NCBI GenBank assembly: GCA_022828595.1 | Contig: JAKGHH010000004.1 | Location: 85,216,270-85,280,269, forward strand | DNA from: Nelumbo lutea | Taxonomy: Eukaryota > Streptophyta > Magnoliopsida > Proteales > Nelumbonaceae | DNA: 64,000 nt | Reading direction: 5' to 3' | Shown here: piece after piece, positions 46,001 through 58,590 of the stretch | Numbering within the stretch: the first letter of the stretch is position 1 | Layout: every line of letters starts with the position of its first letter | Program-made: the position numbers and the translations under genes | The notes under the pieces: model-generated | What the model was told of the DNA's origin: nothing | The model's input: the letters and a program-made list of their open reading frames with translations, nothing else | The model's database searches: none

Positions 46001-48530
46001 GACTGTGAAATGTAGTCATCATACTCTTGTAGGTTTAGTTCTTCACTCTCTCTTCTGTGGGTTGCATGATCTATGTTTGAACCTGTAGAGCAACTTTTGT
46101 AAAGTAGTGTATGTGCTATTTGATCTTTACCCTCTCTAATTTATTGTCATCATTCACTGAAGGCATTTGGAGGACAATCATTTTAGTGGGGTGATTCCTC
46201 CGTCGCTGGGTAACATTGTCAAGCTGCGTGAACTGTAAGTTGTATTTTCTTAAGATTAAATGAATATATTTGCTTTGCACTAGTGTTTCATTTATGGATG
46301 TTTATACTTTTTGTCCTCTTAAATATGACACAGTGACATTGTAATTGATCTTTCACTTTATTTGATTTGTTCCATGATTTGCTTGTTACTGTTATGCATG
46401 GTTATAATGGTCTTATGGGAATTCCAGACCTTTAGAGTGCTAGTTCTTTCATTAAGGTCCTTCACAGAACTACTTCACATCAAAAGTTTTTTTACTTGGA
46501 GTTGTTGCAAGGCTTAAAGTTACCCTCAAATACATCCAATAGAGTTTCTGATGAATGATGCTATCTTTTGGATCTTCTTATTGGAACCATAAGATCTTAA
46601 GGTTACAATTAAAACCCAGTCAAATTCAAGATCTGCTGTTTCTCTGATCATGGACTTGATCTTATAGGATTCAATTGTCCACATTTTTGTCCCATTAGGT
46701 TCTTAGAAGTGATTCTCTAACCTTTTAAACCATACAGAAATAATATAATGAAAATTTGCCTTCCTTTCTGTGCTACCTGCTACCTCTTCTTATTAATTGA
46801 ACAATATCTTCCCAAAGACATAAGTTTATCTTTAATGCAGCCGATTTCAATTCCTGTACCAAGAAATTTGAGAACTCCTAATAGGTTTGATTCTCAATTA
46901 GTACAGTTTAAATTTCTCCAGAATCATGTTCCAGAACCTGCAGAAACAATATGGATGTGCTGATAAGTGGAGATGATAATAATCTAAAAAACCAGAGGCA
47001 TACTGGAAACTCTATTATTGGTTTCTTGACTGAAACTGCTTTCTTATCTATCTCTAGCTGATAACTGATTTATGGTTGAACATCATTCAAACTAACCCTG
47101 CCACCCGTTTGGTACCATGTCTTTCTTTTAATAACCTTGTGACTTGATAATTGATGATATTTTCTGTCTATTTAGCCTGCAAATGGTTCACCAGTTGTGA
47201 ATTTGGTTCTATTGGACTCTTTTTTTCCATTTTTTTTAACTGATTTGCTTACTGACATCATGGTGTATTTGCCTTCAGTTATATGACCTTTTCATTGTTT
47301 TTGAGTTGATTCATTTCACTCTATACATGAGAAGAGACACTAAGTAAAAGACCATGTAATCTCGTGTGTGTGTTGGGGGGGGGGGGGTTCTTGCTCCAGA
47401 AATACATTGGATTCTTGCTCAGACAAAATGTATGCATGTTAATGAATCAGAAATACTTTCTCCTGGGAACTTACTCTTCATCTTTCTTGAAACTTGAAGC
47501 AAATTGAAGTTAATTTCTTGGGTGTTCTTCCGTAAACAAGTTGGTATCCATTACTACCACCACACCCTTATCAAGAACGAATGAGAGGTTATGTTAATCC
47601 AACTCATCAATGATTCAAGTGGTAGTGGTACCTAAAAACAAGTCATTGCTGTCTATACACCACCTCATTTTCAGTCATTACTTGAAAATTGGCTATCATT
47701 AGAAATGATGAAACTATGTTTTAATAAGAATAGGAATGCTAAGGCTACAGTAAACTACCCAGTGCACGGTGGGTACCTTGCCTCGTATATTTTAGGGCTT
47801 CACATGAAACATTGAGCCCTATACAGTGTACCAGAACCATGCTCTTCAAGGCAAGGTTACCCACTGTCATAAGAAGCTCACTGTAGCATTAGTCTTAATC
47901 GAAATTATAATGCTGCTTTGTATGATCCCTTTATTGCAATGGTCTAGTTATTTGATGATGTCCTAAAATTAGCAGTTTAGCACACTTTTAAGTAGTGTAA
48001 TCCTTTTTCTAGTAAGTATACATGTATATGTATTTATGTATACAATTATTTTATTTTTTTGCTCCCTCATAAGTCTTATCTCCTTCCTCTATGGTGGAAT
48101 ATCACCACATTTCAATCTGACTAAATATTCTTATGTTATCCGTAACCATGCATGACTGGTATCTACATTTGTGTTGATTTATTTCCATAAAGAATAACCT
48201 CAACTAGTCAATCCTCCTGGATTTTATTTCAGGTGTCAACTTATCTTTCTATTTATTGAGTAATAGAAATTGACAGATCATTTTGAGACTTGACATGCTT
48301 ACTGTCATTGTTCCTTTGTGTTTTCAGCTTCCTCCAAAACAACGAACTTGGAGGTGAAGTCCCAAACAGCCTTAAAGTAAAACCTGGACTGAACCTTAAG
48401 TGAGTCAGAACATCCTTGAGTTATGATTGCACTTTATTTAACTAAAGATAAACCTATTAATTGATTTGATTTTCCTCCTAGGACTTATGGGAACCAATTT
48501 TTAGTGCAAGCGCCTCCTCCAACAAATTAA
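43080..48530 (+). CDS. Secreted malectin-like (di-glucose-binding) protein with LRR domain
   Basis: Nine exons in phase with GT–AG borders: 43080-43158, 43241-43787, 44514-44977, 45422-45557, 45650-45721, 45805-45873, 46163-46234, 48328-48399, 48482-48530 (1560 nt, 519 residues plus stop). The start follows a CT-rich leader and opens a signal peptide (LYLFLFCALFVAVYS). A malectin-like region covers about residues 27-375 (FIDCGA, RTTYFYGG, YYIALYFADDHD). WNGDPCLPRQYSW introduces four to five LRRs at about 410-505, each on its own 69-72-bp exon. The protein ends PPPTN without kinase or clear membrane span. It resembles the Arabidopsis di-glucose-binding LRR proteins (At3g05990/At1g25570 type), which look like ectodomains of malectin-LRR receptor kinases. 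A role as secreted or wall-associated binding partner is inference. No damage seen. Confidence 0.92.
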
Positions 48531-49890
48531 TTTGTGCATGAAGGTAAAATATAATAGTGCTGAAATTAATAGAGCCTTGGTATCTTTGGCAAGACTAAAT
48601 TCATTCCTCTTTCTATGAATTCCAGAGTCAACTCTACTACAAATTTCTGTGGGTGCTTTAGAGATGCATATTTCAAGTATCAGAATTGGAATTTCACCCG
48701 GTTTGGCACCTCTGTAAAATACTGATGAAATAAGACATAGTTAGTGCAATTTGGAGCACCAATGTACATGCGGATTGCTGTACACAGTCAGATTGATTCT
48801 TTTTCTGCTCAGCAAGCTTCAAGGCGTCCTCTCACAAATATTTGCCAGTGATGAATGACTTAGAAAGTCCTATGTCCTCTGTAAATGTTTCTCTTGCTTT
48901 TCTTTATGCAGTATGGATACATCTTTCATGTATTTGAAGCTAGAATTTGACATAATTGGATATATATGACTTTTATTTTCATTCGCCATGTTTATATATA
49001 TCATACTTCATTTTTAGTTTTTGTTGCACAGAACGTGGTGTAATCACTTCTTCCCTTTTTACAAATGCCTGGCAGTGCATTAGACACATGGCTAGGAGAG
49101 GAAAGGTCGAATGAATCAATGGGCGATTGCTTTTAAATCAACTGCAAGGAAGTTCCGAATTTCACTATCAATTGAGTTGGGTTAAGTCGAGTTATAATTT
49201 ATAATAAGAAGCTACACTTAGGATGTATAACTTTGTTATTATATGTGCAAAATATTATAATGAACATGGATATCACACACAAAAAAAAAAAAAGTGGTAT
49301 AGCATATCTAGTGTTCTACTGGCCCTGTTGAAACCTTCTCAAGTTCAAGGTTCAGAATATCACAACATATCAGTGCATATTGCACAATACGTAACGAATA
49401 TGTTGAATATAAAAGTTATTAGGATTTCATGTCAAAAGGTAGTGATTTCATCAAAAAGAGTTTTTCATATATAATGACAATCCACTTCAATGCCTTCCAT
49501 GGTTTCTTAGGACCATGGGTCTGGATTCTATTTCTATTGCACATGTGCTAATGTTTGCAAGAATCTTTATTCTTAGAGCAGTCCTTGGAGATAGAGGATG
49601 TTGTTTCAGTGGGCAACTTGAAATTACATTCTCACGTTTTACATTAATTTTTGGGTTGCTCAAGAAAGTGAAGCTTGTCTAACTCCCATAAGCTTAAGCA
49701 TGGAGTCATAGGGAGACAAAGGGAAAGACAATTCTTGACCAATGGTAACTTGGAGGTAGCAAGAGACATAACGATCCGCTAATTGCATTCAAAATTGATC
49801 AACAACAAACTAACTATTGATAATGTTGATTTTTTACATGTTTTTTATGATAGTTTGTACTGCAAGGTCACTCTTGTTTCTTTTTCAGTT
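48531..49890. other. 3' region of the malectin-like/LRR gene and intergenic DNA
   Basis: Probable 3' UTR directly after the stop; no clear polyadenylation signal chosen. Beyond that no gene or repeat is recognised. Confidence 0.4.
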
Positions 49891-49899
49891 ACGCTCAGA

Positions 49900-50000
49900 T
49901 TGGAAGGAGTACAAATGCAAATATGTAGAGTGCAAAACCTTATATTTTATAATATTGTCTGTATTTGTACTATACATATTTGTATTTGTACTCCTTCCAA
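49900..50000. mobile_element. Small foldback MITE
   Basis: 101 bases that begin TTGGAAGGAGTACAAATGCA and end with its inverted copy (reverse complement TTGGAAGGAGTACAAATACA), extending about 28 bases on each side. The arms can form one long hairpin. Confidence 0.7.
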
Positions 50001-50054
50001 ACTAAGCCTCAAGTATAAACAATACAAAGGATGCTGTCAAACAAGATTTTTGCC

Positions 50055-50322
50055 TTCTTTGGCTTGAATTGGAATCAAAATCTTTTGGAATTGAAATCAG
50101 AATGGTCCATTCCCATAGTCTGTTTGGTTCACATAGGAATAGGGATGGGAATTGGAATCAACAGGAATGAGATTTCACTCCCGAGGGGCAGGGAATGGTC
50201 TTTCCCTCAAATGGAGAGGAGTGCCATTCCAGCAGGAATAGGAATGGGATTCTGCCCAACCAAATAGTTGGATCGGAATCATTCCGATTCCAGAAACCTA
50301 TTACTGCAATCAAACGGGGCCT
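50055..50322. mobile_element. Relative of the Harbinger-like MITE at 28767-29068
   Basis: Shares the GGAATTG/GGTCCATTCCCATAG and CCAACCAAATAGTTGG strings and the GGCC-TAA right end with the copy at 28767. The left end has diverged and no left TAA can be fixed. Confidence 0.5.
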
Positions 50323-50829
50323 AATTCTTTGGTGAAGAATATGTTATCAGAGCATCTTCTTGGGCAATAGAAGATCTCAGATCGACTTCTCCCTTCAAAT
50401 CCTTTTCCTATTTTTTCCTGAACTTTGGAAAAAGTTCTTTCCTTATGACTGATCAAACCAGCAAACGTACATCTCTCATTCTCTTTTGTTCTTGGCCCCA
50501 ATGCCAAGGGAATCAATTGGTGGTAGCCAAATGCTGTAAACAGTCTTTTTTAGGGTCGTGTGCCTTTCTCTTGTTGCTGTAGTGGATCGTGTGATCATGT
50601 GCACAACAGGTATGTGCTACGAGCAGTGTGCGCAGTGTTGGTGATGAGCAAAACTTGTTTTTTGGCTGTATAGCCAGTGTGTGAGAAGGGCTTCAACAGT
50701 TCCTATTATTTGACTAGGGTTTACTGGTTTCGTCCCTAATTTTTTCCATCGCCTGTGCTGGGTTCTGTTTATTGAGTTCGCTGTGCTTTTGGTGGTTGGG
50801 TGCTTGAGTGAACAACTGATCGGCAACTG

Positions 50830-52339
50830 ACGATTCTGCATTGTCTGGAATTACATCACCTCAGGGAACATCTACCGAAGGGGCTGACAACATGAATTTC
50901 CTTTTGCGTATTACCCCATTGAATGGATTAAATTATCTGGAATGGTCCAAGGAGTAAAGCTGTATGTTACAACAGGGGAAAATCTAAATCAACCTATTCA
51001 GAGCAAAGACACTATGCAAAGATTTATCAATTACAGGTCCAATCCTGTATCTATAAGTAGGGGGACCATAGCTTGTATGCAACCCTCCGTGTAGGAGTTA
51101 GATCACTACCAAACAATTGAATGGAAAAATGATGATGATGCAAAGGTGCACAATAAGTTAGTTTCACAGGAGTGGGTGTTTGCATTCTTGTTGCGACTGA
51201 ACCCAGTGTATGAACCTCTAAGGGTTCAGATTTTGGGGAGTAGTGATCTTCCTTCAGTCTAAGAAGTTTGTGCCATAATACAATCTAAGAAAAGCAGAAG
51301 TGTGATGGTTACAACCGGGGGGGAGTTACAGATTGCTTTGGCTGCAAAGGGTGGTGGCAATGTAGTGAGGATGACTATAAGAAGGGGGATTACAAGGATA
51401 AGTTGTGGTGTACCCATTGCCGACAATCTAGGCATTCACGTGAGACTTGTTGGGGTCTTATTGGGAAGCCAAAGTGGGTAGTTAAAAGTCAGGAGTCAAA
51501 CAAGGTACAAGGACACAGCCAATGTAGCAGCATGTGATTCTCAGCCTAACAGTACTACTACTGGGAACACCCAGATAGGGGTGTCAATTGGTCCGAATTT
51601 GGTCCAATTCGATCCAGTCCAATATGAGTTCATTACAAATGGACCAGGTCCAGTCCAATTTGATGAATACTTACCATTTTGGATCAATCCAATTCAATGT
51701 CGGGACTATCCAATCTGTTCAAATTTGTTTTCATCTAGATTGATTCCAATCCAATTCAATGGACCTGGTCCATTGACACTTGTATTCTTAATGGACCAAA
51801 TATTAGTTCAATCCAACTCAATCCAATATAAATCTATAGCAGATGGACCGGGTCCAATCCAATCCAATCCAATAAATAATTTGGACCATTAAGTTTGGAC
51901 CAGGCCAATTAGATATGTCTTATTGGTCCGTCCAATGTGTCTAAATTGATTTTGATTCCGATGGGGCCCAACCCAAAATCGGTCCATTGACACCCCTACA
52001 CCCAGGGGCATCATACTAGTTCAGACCCTAAAGAGGAATTCATCAATCTGTTTCATGATCACCTGGAAACCTATGGTAGGGCCTTGCGTCCGACGGATGG
52101 TGCAGCCAACACTCCTTCCACTTCATTTGTGTCTACATCAAGTAATGGTGCTTTTGATTCATCAGTTATGGGGAGTTGGGAAGAAATGGGTGGTCAGGTG
52201 CTGCTGAATTATGCAGTTGCTGGAGACGAGACGAAGGTCAGGGGCGATATTGTGTGGGCGGTGGAAATTCGGGCTGTGTGGGGGCGGTGGGGAGGGAGGA
52301 AAAGAGAAGAGAGAGGGAATGAGAAAAGAGAAAGATGAA
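50830..52339 (+). pseudogene. Copia-type gag, decayed and split by a MITE
   Basis: Plus-strand pieces: MNFLLRITPLNGLNYLEWSK at 50892-50950, a UBN2-like middle part (QEWVFAFLLRLNPVYEPLR, 51160-51225), and a zinc knuckle of the form C-x2-C-x4-H-x4-C (CTHCRQSRHSRETC, 51412-51455). It resumes after the MITE at 52006 with SSDPKEEFINLFHD. Stop codons and shifts break it throughout. No LTRs or pol were found. Confidence 0.72.
51575..51997. mobile_element. hAT MITE with perfect 8-bp duplication, in the Copia gag
   Basis: 423 bases with ends ATAGGGGTGTCAATTGGTCC and, reversed, AGGGGTGTCAATGGACCG. ACACCCAG flanks both sides (51567-51574 and 51998-52005). The inside is full of CCAATCCAAT/GGACCxGGTCC words. 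Non-coding. Confidence 0.88.
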
Positions 52340-52394
52340 GGAACAGGCTAATTGAAAGAAAATTAGAAGATATCTGAAGGGCATCTGTGTCATT

Positions 52395-52545
52395 TCACAT
52401 GTCACTTAACGTCCATTAACAATTTTGGACTAAATTGATAGGTTTTGGGAGTTCAGTACTGCAGTGGCAAGTTTTGAAGTTCGGGTACTAAGTACTAACT
52501 TGTGACAACCCCTAAAGTACAGGGTACTATTCTGGCACTTCTGTG
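52395..52545. repeat. Terminal-repeat-like piece, reverse copy of 33455-33640
   Basis: Read in reverse it gives AGTACCCTGTACTTTAGGGG followed by AGTACxxxAACTTxxAAAAC strings as at 33455. Probably one end of a Mutator-like element; partner end not seen. Confidence 0.35.
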
Positions 52546-53280
52546 TGAAAGCTATAGTTTAATGCATATGATGTGAGGATGAGCTTCAGGCAAATAGAAA
52601 CAATTATTTATGTGTGTATATGTAACTTCTATGCCAACTGCCAAATATTTTCTATATTGACTGACTGCAGGAATTCCTCTGCAAAAGTTCAATAGAATGG
52701 GAAAACATTAACAGATGATCCTGTCACAGCATACGTGCCAAAGTAGTAATTCCCCTACAGCCTGTTCATTCAATGTTTGCCACTTGAAACAGCAAGGACT
52801 AAGCTGGAGTACCCTGTTTTTGGTCCTTATCCAAGGAACAAACAACAAATTATCTCATAGTTCAATTGGAATTTCCTTTTCTATTATTTATTTGACATGA
52901 TTTTATTTCTAATTAGTTCAAATATCCCCACATTAAATGGAGAAGGGTTCACTAAATACAAACAGCGTATTCATTTCAGAGTCTCAGACCATGCTGATTT
53001 CTGACAAATAGTAATATGTACCATGTAGAAAGAACTACTATTCATTCTTCATCTAGATGGTATTTACAAATACAGAAGAATGATATTGGTTTCAAAGCAA
53101 GGCAACTCAAATCCATCCATGGCATCTTCAAGGCACTAAAAACTCAACTCCCTCAATTTATTTGATCATACTAAGGAAACCCAATCAGTATTGGATTTAA
53201 TTTTCAGTGGGTCTTCACACCAGTTCAAGTACATAACTTTTTTTTATGAAACTTAGTGCTTCCACCTCTTTATTTTTATT

Positions 53281-56200
53281 CTATGTTTCAATTTCCATTT
53301 CTCCCCAAACTTTCTCTAGTCTGCGTGTGACTGAGGACATTGAGGGTCGTTTTTGCGGATTCTCTTCTGTGCACATCAAGCATATATCAAATATATGGGT
53401 ACATAATTCTTCTAGCTTTTGTTCAGCATTGCTTCCACCTTTGTTATATGCTTCCTTCTTTAGAGATATGTCCACAACATCCAAAATTTGATTGGGAAAT
53501 GAAGAAATGACCCAATTCCTTAGATTGGATCCATCAGAAAATATGTCACTCGTTGGTCTCTTCCTCGTTACCATTTCCAACACCATTACCCCAAAACTAT
53601 ACACGTCTCCTTTATCTGATACCTCAAAGCTCTGTCCGTATTCTGCACAGAAGCATTGGAAACTCTTAGCTCAATTAAGTGTTTCTTTATTTCAAAGAAA
53701 AAAAAAGCATTCACTTAGCAAAATCAAAATTAATGGAATTTACTAAATGAATTAGAAATTTTATCAATTAATTTTATGAGATGCTCTTTTAATTATAAAC
53801 CACTCAAAGCAGTGTTAGTAATGTTCTATGGACTTTTATCAATTAGTTTGATCTGAATATTATGTGCCTGGACCAAAATATTGGAAGAAAATAGAAAAAA
53901 GCTTTCTCATTTGAGTCTTGAAAACATTTGGTTCTGTTATTTATTAACTATAGAAGTGAAAATCATATAGTCTTTTGACTTTGGAAAGGGAAAAATCTCT
54001 ACATGATCAAAATCATAGATATGAATTGATTCTCTAACTATGTGTCCATGAATACATTGTCAGTGATCTGTTGTGAAACATAAGACATATGAATCATCAT
54101 GAAAATAGTAGAGAGATTGGTCCCTCTAAGCTGTGGCTTGAGGTTTTGCCAATCATAGCTTCCATTTGGTAATGTTTTTTCATTCAGTTGAAACAAGTAT
54201 ATCCTATGGAGAAGCTAATGAGAAAGAAGTAATTGATAATTATGCTATGATGAAGAATTTGTGATCATTGACTTCTCCTCAGTAAAGATAAATATCCTCC
54301 CTCCTGTAAATCAAGTAACATGCATCATCAAATAAGCTATCCTAATAATATAGGACCTGTTGTCTCAATACATTATGGTCTTAGTATTTAGTAGATTCAT
54401 TATGGTTGGATTCAGTTCATTGCTAACAAATAGTAAGTTTTCTGATTGGGTATAACTTTTTATTTGCGTAGAACTCTACTCAACTCAACTTAGTCTTAAT
54501 CCCAAATATTTGGTGTCGGCTAAACAAATCCTGTCCGGCCATTTTGCTCCATCAATAACAATTTTTTCCCTTTCATATTGTAGATTTTATAGCGAAGTAC
54601 TGTAAAAAAATTATGATTTTTTTTATAGTATATGCTGATTTATTTACCTCCGTTTTGATTGATATAGAGAGACTTTTTAAAAGAATTCAAAATTTGGGAT
54701 ATGCTCTAAGTTATGGGAACCATGGTAAATTGACAATTTCAAAACTTCGAAGTTTGTATATTTTATGTCAATCTTTTATTTGACTGACCTAGAGTTTAGT
54801 GTGTTCTTTTACTTCAAAATCATCAAGTATAGTATATAGATATTTGCTTTTCTAAGGTCATCGATTGTTTCTGAGGTATAATTTGTCGATGTTGAATGGA
54901 ATCTAGTCTTTGGGCTTTAAAAAAAAAAAAAGAAAATAAAGAGTCAAGATGGGTGTATGAATGATAGTAAATGGCTGCCGAAGAGTTAGGAAGGCTAGCT
55001 TAAGGTTTATGCAAGTAAACTCTCTAACTTCAACCTTGTGAAGGTTGAACCAAACCTATTTGGCAAACTCCAAGATGCCATAGCCTGGATACGGTGCAGG
55101 TGCAAGCTGTTAATTCAGACCCATTCTATGGCTTTAATTTGGATAAGCACAGCCATAATAGCTTAAGCAAGTTTGAATCATCACTAAGTTTCAGAAAAAA
55201 AAAACTCTAAAATAATCACAGGAGTCATTCTGTACATCTAGATAAAGTATCTTTTTTATATTCACTTCCATTATGGTGGTTTATTTCCCATTGACCTTTT
55301 TCTGATATGCACTAAGTGAATGGTGTTCCCAAAATGTAGCTCTGTACAGCTTGTTGATTTTAAGTCGTTTTGTCCAACTGTTCAACCAATAAATCCAGGA
55401 TATCTTATACTACTTGGATGATGAAAAGTATTGCAAATTATGCAGTTGCATAATTTTATTTAACCAAAATGGGCATTGTAACTTTTGAAAATCCAGTGCT
55501 CCCTATGCAAGAGATTCCTAATTACACAAATAATAACATCAAGTTTTTCTAGTTAATACATGTCCTGATTTTTTTTTCATATTTGCTTGAGAACACGTCC
55601 TAATAATTCATATCAAAGACTGTACTCCATCAGTTAATATTTTACTTGATCACTTGATTCAGATAGCAACTTTGCCAGTGCTGGGGTCTTGTTTGCAGTT
55701 CCTGCCCCAAGACCAAATAAAGGAGGATTGCATCAATTTGGCTGCTATATAACCTTTTTGCTAAACCTATCTAACGAGAAGACATACTTGATACAGGGTG
55801 AAGCCTGAAGAAAATTGGCTAACGAAAGCAAGAAAGTAGTTCTCTCAGGAGACAAATTGTTGTACCTGGGGGTATATACCCAACTGTGCCTCGAAGAAAA
55901 GCGGTTGTGGTGGTAGTATCTTTATTGAGGTTGTCTGATGAAATGAGCTTTGCAATCCCAAAATCTGCTACATAGGCTACCATATCACTGTCCAGTAGCA
56001 CATTTTGTGGTTTCAGGTCACAATGAATAACTCGAACCGAACACCCATAATGTAGGTACTCCAAGCCATGTGCTACATCAATTGCTATTCTCATTCGCTC
56101 TCTCATTGTCAATCTACATTCCTGTCCCCTTACTGCACCATCGCGATAGAGATGCTGCCCCAAGTTCCCATTGCCTATAAATTGGAATATGAGAGCCCTG

Positions 56201-58590
56201 AAATCTGCACTCCAGATTGCTCCAACCATTCTGACTAGATTGCGGTGCTTGATTTTAGACAATATCCGAAACTCCCTTTCGAAGTTCTTGCTGCTCTTAT
56301 TGGAATCCTGATTCAGAACCTTAACTGCCAACAAAGTCTTTCCACTATTGATACTAGCCTTATACACTGATCCAAAGCTTCCCCTTCCAACTAGATTAGC
56401 CTCATGGAAATCACCTGTCGCAATTTCTATCTCCCTCTGGGTTAAATATTGTCCTCCAAGCATGCGAGGGAAAGCCAAAAAAGCTGGTTTCACTGACCTG
56501 ATATTTTCTTTTTTGTATAAGAATTGGCGAACACAAACAATAACCATTGCACATATCAAGAGTGCAAAAATTATTGAACTTGCAACCAAAAAATAAACCC
56601 ACTTCTCTATCTTATGCTTCTTTTTCTTATCCTGCAATATGCATGGAGGGAGATCCATTGATGCGGAGCCACCACACAGACCCGAATTCCCCATGAGTGA
56701 ACTTCTTCCCATATTTTTGAAACTCCCATTGTTTGGAACGTATCCTGTTAATCTGTTATATGATAAATTGAGATTCTTGAGCATCTTGTTCTTGCCAATC
56801 CAGATTGGAACTTTACCAGATAACCCATTAAAAGACAGGTCAATAATTTCTAAATTCCTAATCTGTTCTAAGGACTCTGGTATTGAGCCTACAAGCATGT
56901 TGTTAGAGAGATTTAGATACTCCAAAGAAATGCAGCTCCCAATTGAACTAGGTATTGGACCAGAAAATTGATTTTCTGACATGTCAATTGCCTGGACAGT
57001 TTCCAGATCAATGCTTGCAGGTAATTCTCCTTCAAGATGATTATTTGAAAGATTGAGCATAAGAGCCAAGTTAGGTAAGTGACCTATTTCTATAGGAAGG
57101 GGCCCTTGTAGTTTGTTAAAAGATAAATCAAGCAGCATCAGAAGACTACAGCGTGTAAGTTCCATGGGAATGTTTCCTGATAGGTTGTTATGAGACAAGT
57201 AAAGATACCTCAACTGAGAGAGGTTACCGAGTGAAGATGGGATTGGCCCTGTAATTGAATTATTGCTAAGGTCCAGTAGGCCAAGGTTAGTCATCTGCCC
57301 CATACTGTCTGGGATATGTCCTTGTAACTTGTTTCGCCCTATATACAATCTCTGCAATTGCCCAAGCCTCCCTATTGTTGCAGGAATGCTACCATTCAAG
57401 TAATTATACCATAGGGTTAGGTGCACAAGGCCACTTAGATTTCCAATGCTGGATGGAATTTCTCCAGTTATTTTGTTATTGAGGAGGTTGAAGTAATATA
57501 GATCTTTGGAAAGAGCACCAACAGAGTCTGGCAGGTTCCCTGTGAACAAGCAGGAACCTAAGTGAAGTTTCTGAAGGAGTGAGCAATTGGTAAGAGCGGT
57601 AATAATCCGGAGGGAAGAATTATCAGAGCCACTAACAAGGTCATTGCTATGGAGGTAAAGGATTTGAAGCTTCCCTAATTTCCCCAGCTCCAGAGGAACC
57701 CTCCCTTCTAGCTTGTTGAGGCTAAGGTCAAGCAGTGTCAGCCGAGAAAGATTAGATAAGCTTACTGGGATCTGTCCTGAAAGCTGATTCTCCAGAAAAT
57801 ACAGCCTCTGTAGGTTGTGGAGTCTGCTACCCAATTCTGAGGGAATTTCTCCGGTCAGGGTATTCTCACTCAGTGTAATTTCACGCAGAGCAGAACAATT
57901 CGCGAGAGCCGCTGGTATCCTTCCTGTGAAGCAGTTGGTGTGGAAGTACATGATCTCCAGCTTTGGAAGTGCTCCAAGCGCTGGTGGGATCTTTCCACTG
58001 AAGTAGTTGACAGCCAATTCCAAGTCTGTCAATTCTGTTAAGTTTGATAGAGATTCTGGTATGTTACCAGTGAGGTGGTTGACAGAGAGCGCCAAGTATG
58101 TCAGGTTCTTTAGTTGACCCAGTTCATCAGGAATGCTCCCAGAGAGATTATTGTAAGTCAAGTCTACCATTTTGAGACTGTGACAACCTTGGAGTGTGGC
58201 AGGAATTTGGCCCTGAAGATTGTTGCCACTCATATTCATGTGGGCTAAATTAGATAGGTTACCCAACACTGTTGGAATTTCTCCATAAAATCTGTTGTCT
58301 TGCAAGCTGAGGACTGTGAGCAGAGAAAGGTTGGCTAGAGAAGGTGAGATAGTTCCCTGCAACCCCATGTTTACTAGCTCAAGAGCAACTATCCGGTTTT
58401 TGAGCTGTGGGTGGCACCGAATTCCAGTCCAGTTGCAGAAAGAAGTGCCCTCATTCCAACCTCGCAGATGACCATCTGGGTCGTCTGTTACGCTGTTTTT
58501 GAATTGGAGAAGGGACAGGCAATCGGAGGAATTGTCACAGAGAGATGAAGCCAATGGAAGAGCGACGAGAGCAAGGAAGAGGAATACCAT
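53281..58590 (-). CDS. LRR receptor kinase, subfamily XII (non-RD; EFR/FLS2/Xa21 type)
   Basis: Two exons: 58590-55866 and 53642-53281, joined at PP|E in phase 1, giving 1028 residues and a TAG stop; the 2.2-kb intron is at the position usual for this subfamily. Signal peptide (residues 1-16), LRR-NT domain (DCLSLLQFKN … CNWTGIRC), then about 20 LRRs to about residue 620, paired-Cys end, one membrane span at about 664-690 (VYFLVASSIIFALLICAMVI), and a kinase. The kinase has GRGSFGSVYKA (about 735), the ATP-site Lys in LLAVKVLN (about 757), HCDLKPQN (about 855) and ADFGIAK (about 876). Cys instead of Arg before the catalytic Asp marks a non-RD kinase, a feature of immune receptors that recognise microbial patterns. 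The ligand is unknown. All key residues are present, so it looks functional. Confidence 0.95.
53643..55865 (-). other. Intron of the LRR receptor kinase
   Basis: Begins GTACAAC and ends TTCTGTGCAG on the minus strand. About 2.2 kb, AT-rich. No nested element or gene recognised. Confidence 0.8.

Noticed and set aside
47380..47392. G run in an intron as a regulatory quadruplex
   Set aside because: A single homopolymer in intron 7, prone to sequencing error, with no other sign of function.
53281..53604. Separate short kinase gene
   Set aside because: It joins in phase to the 55866 donor of the receptor kinase (PP|EYGQSF), completing the kinase domain, so it is exon 2.
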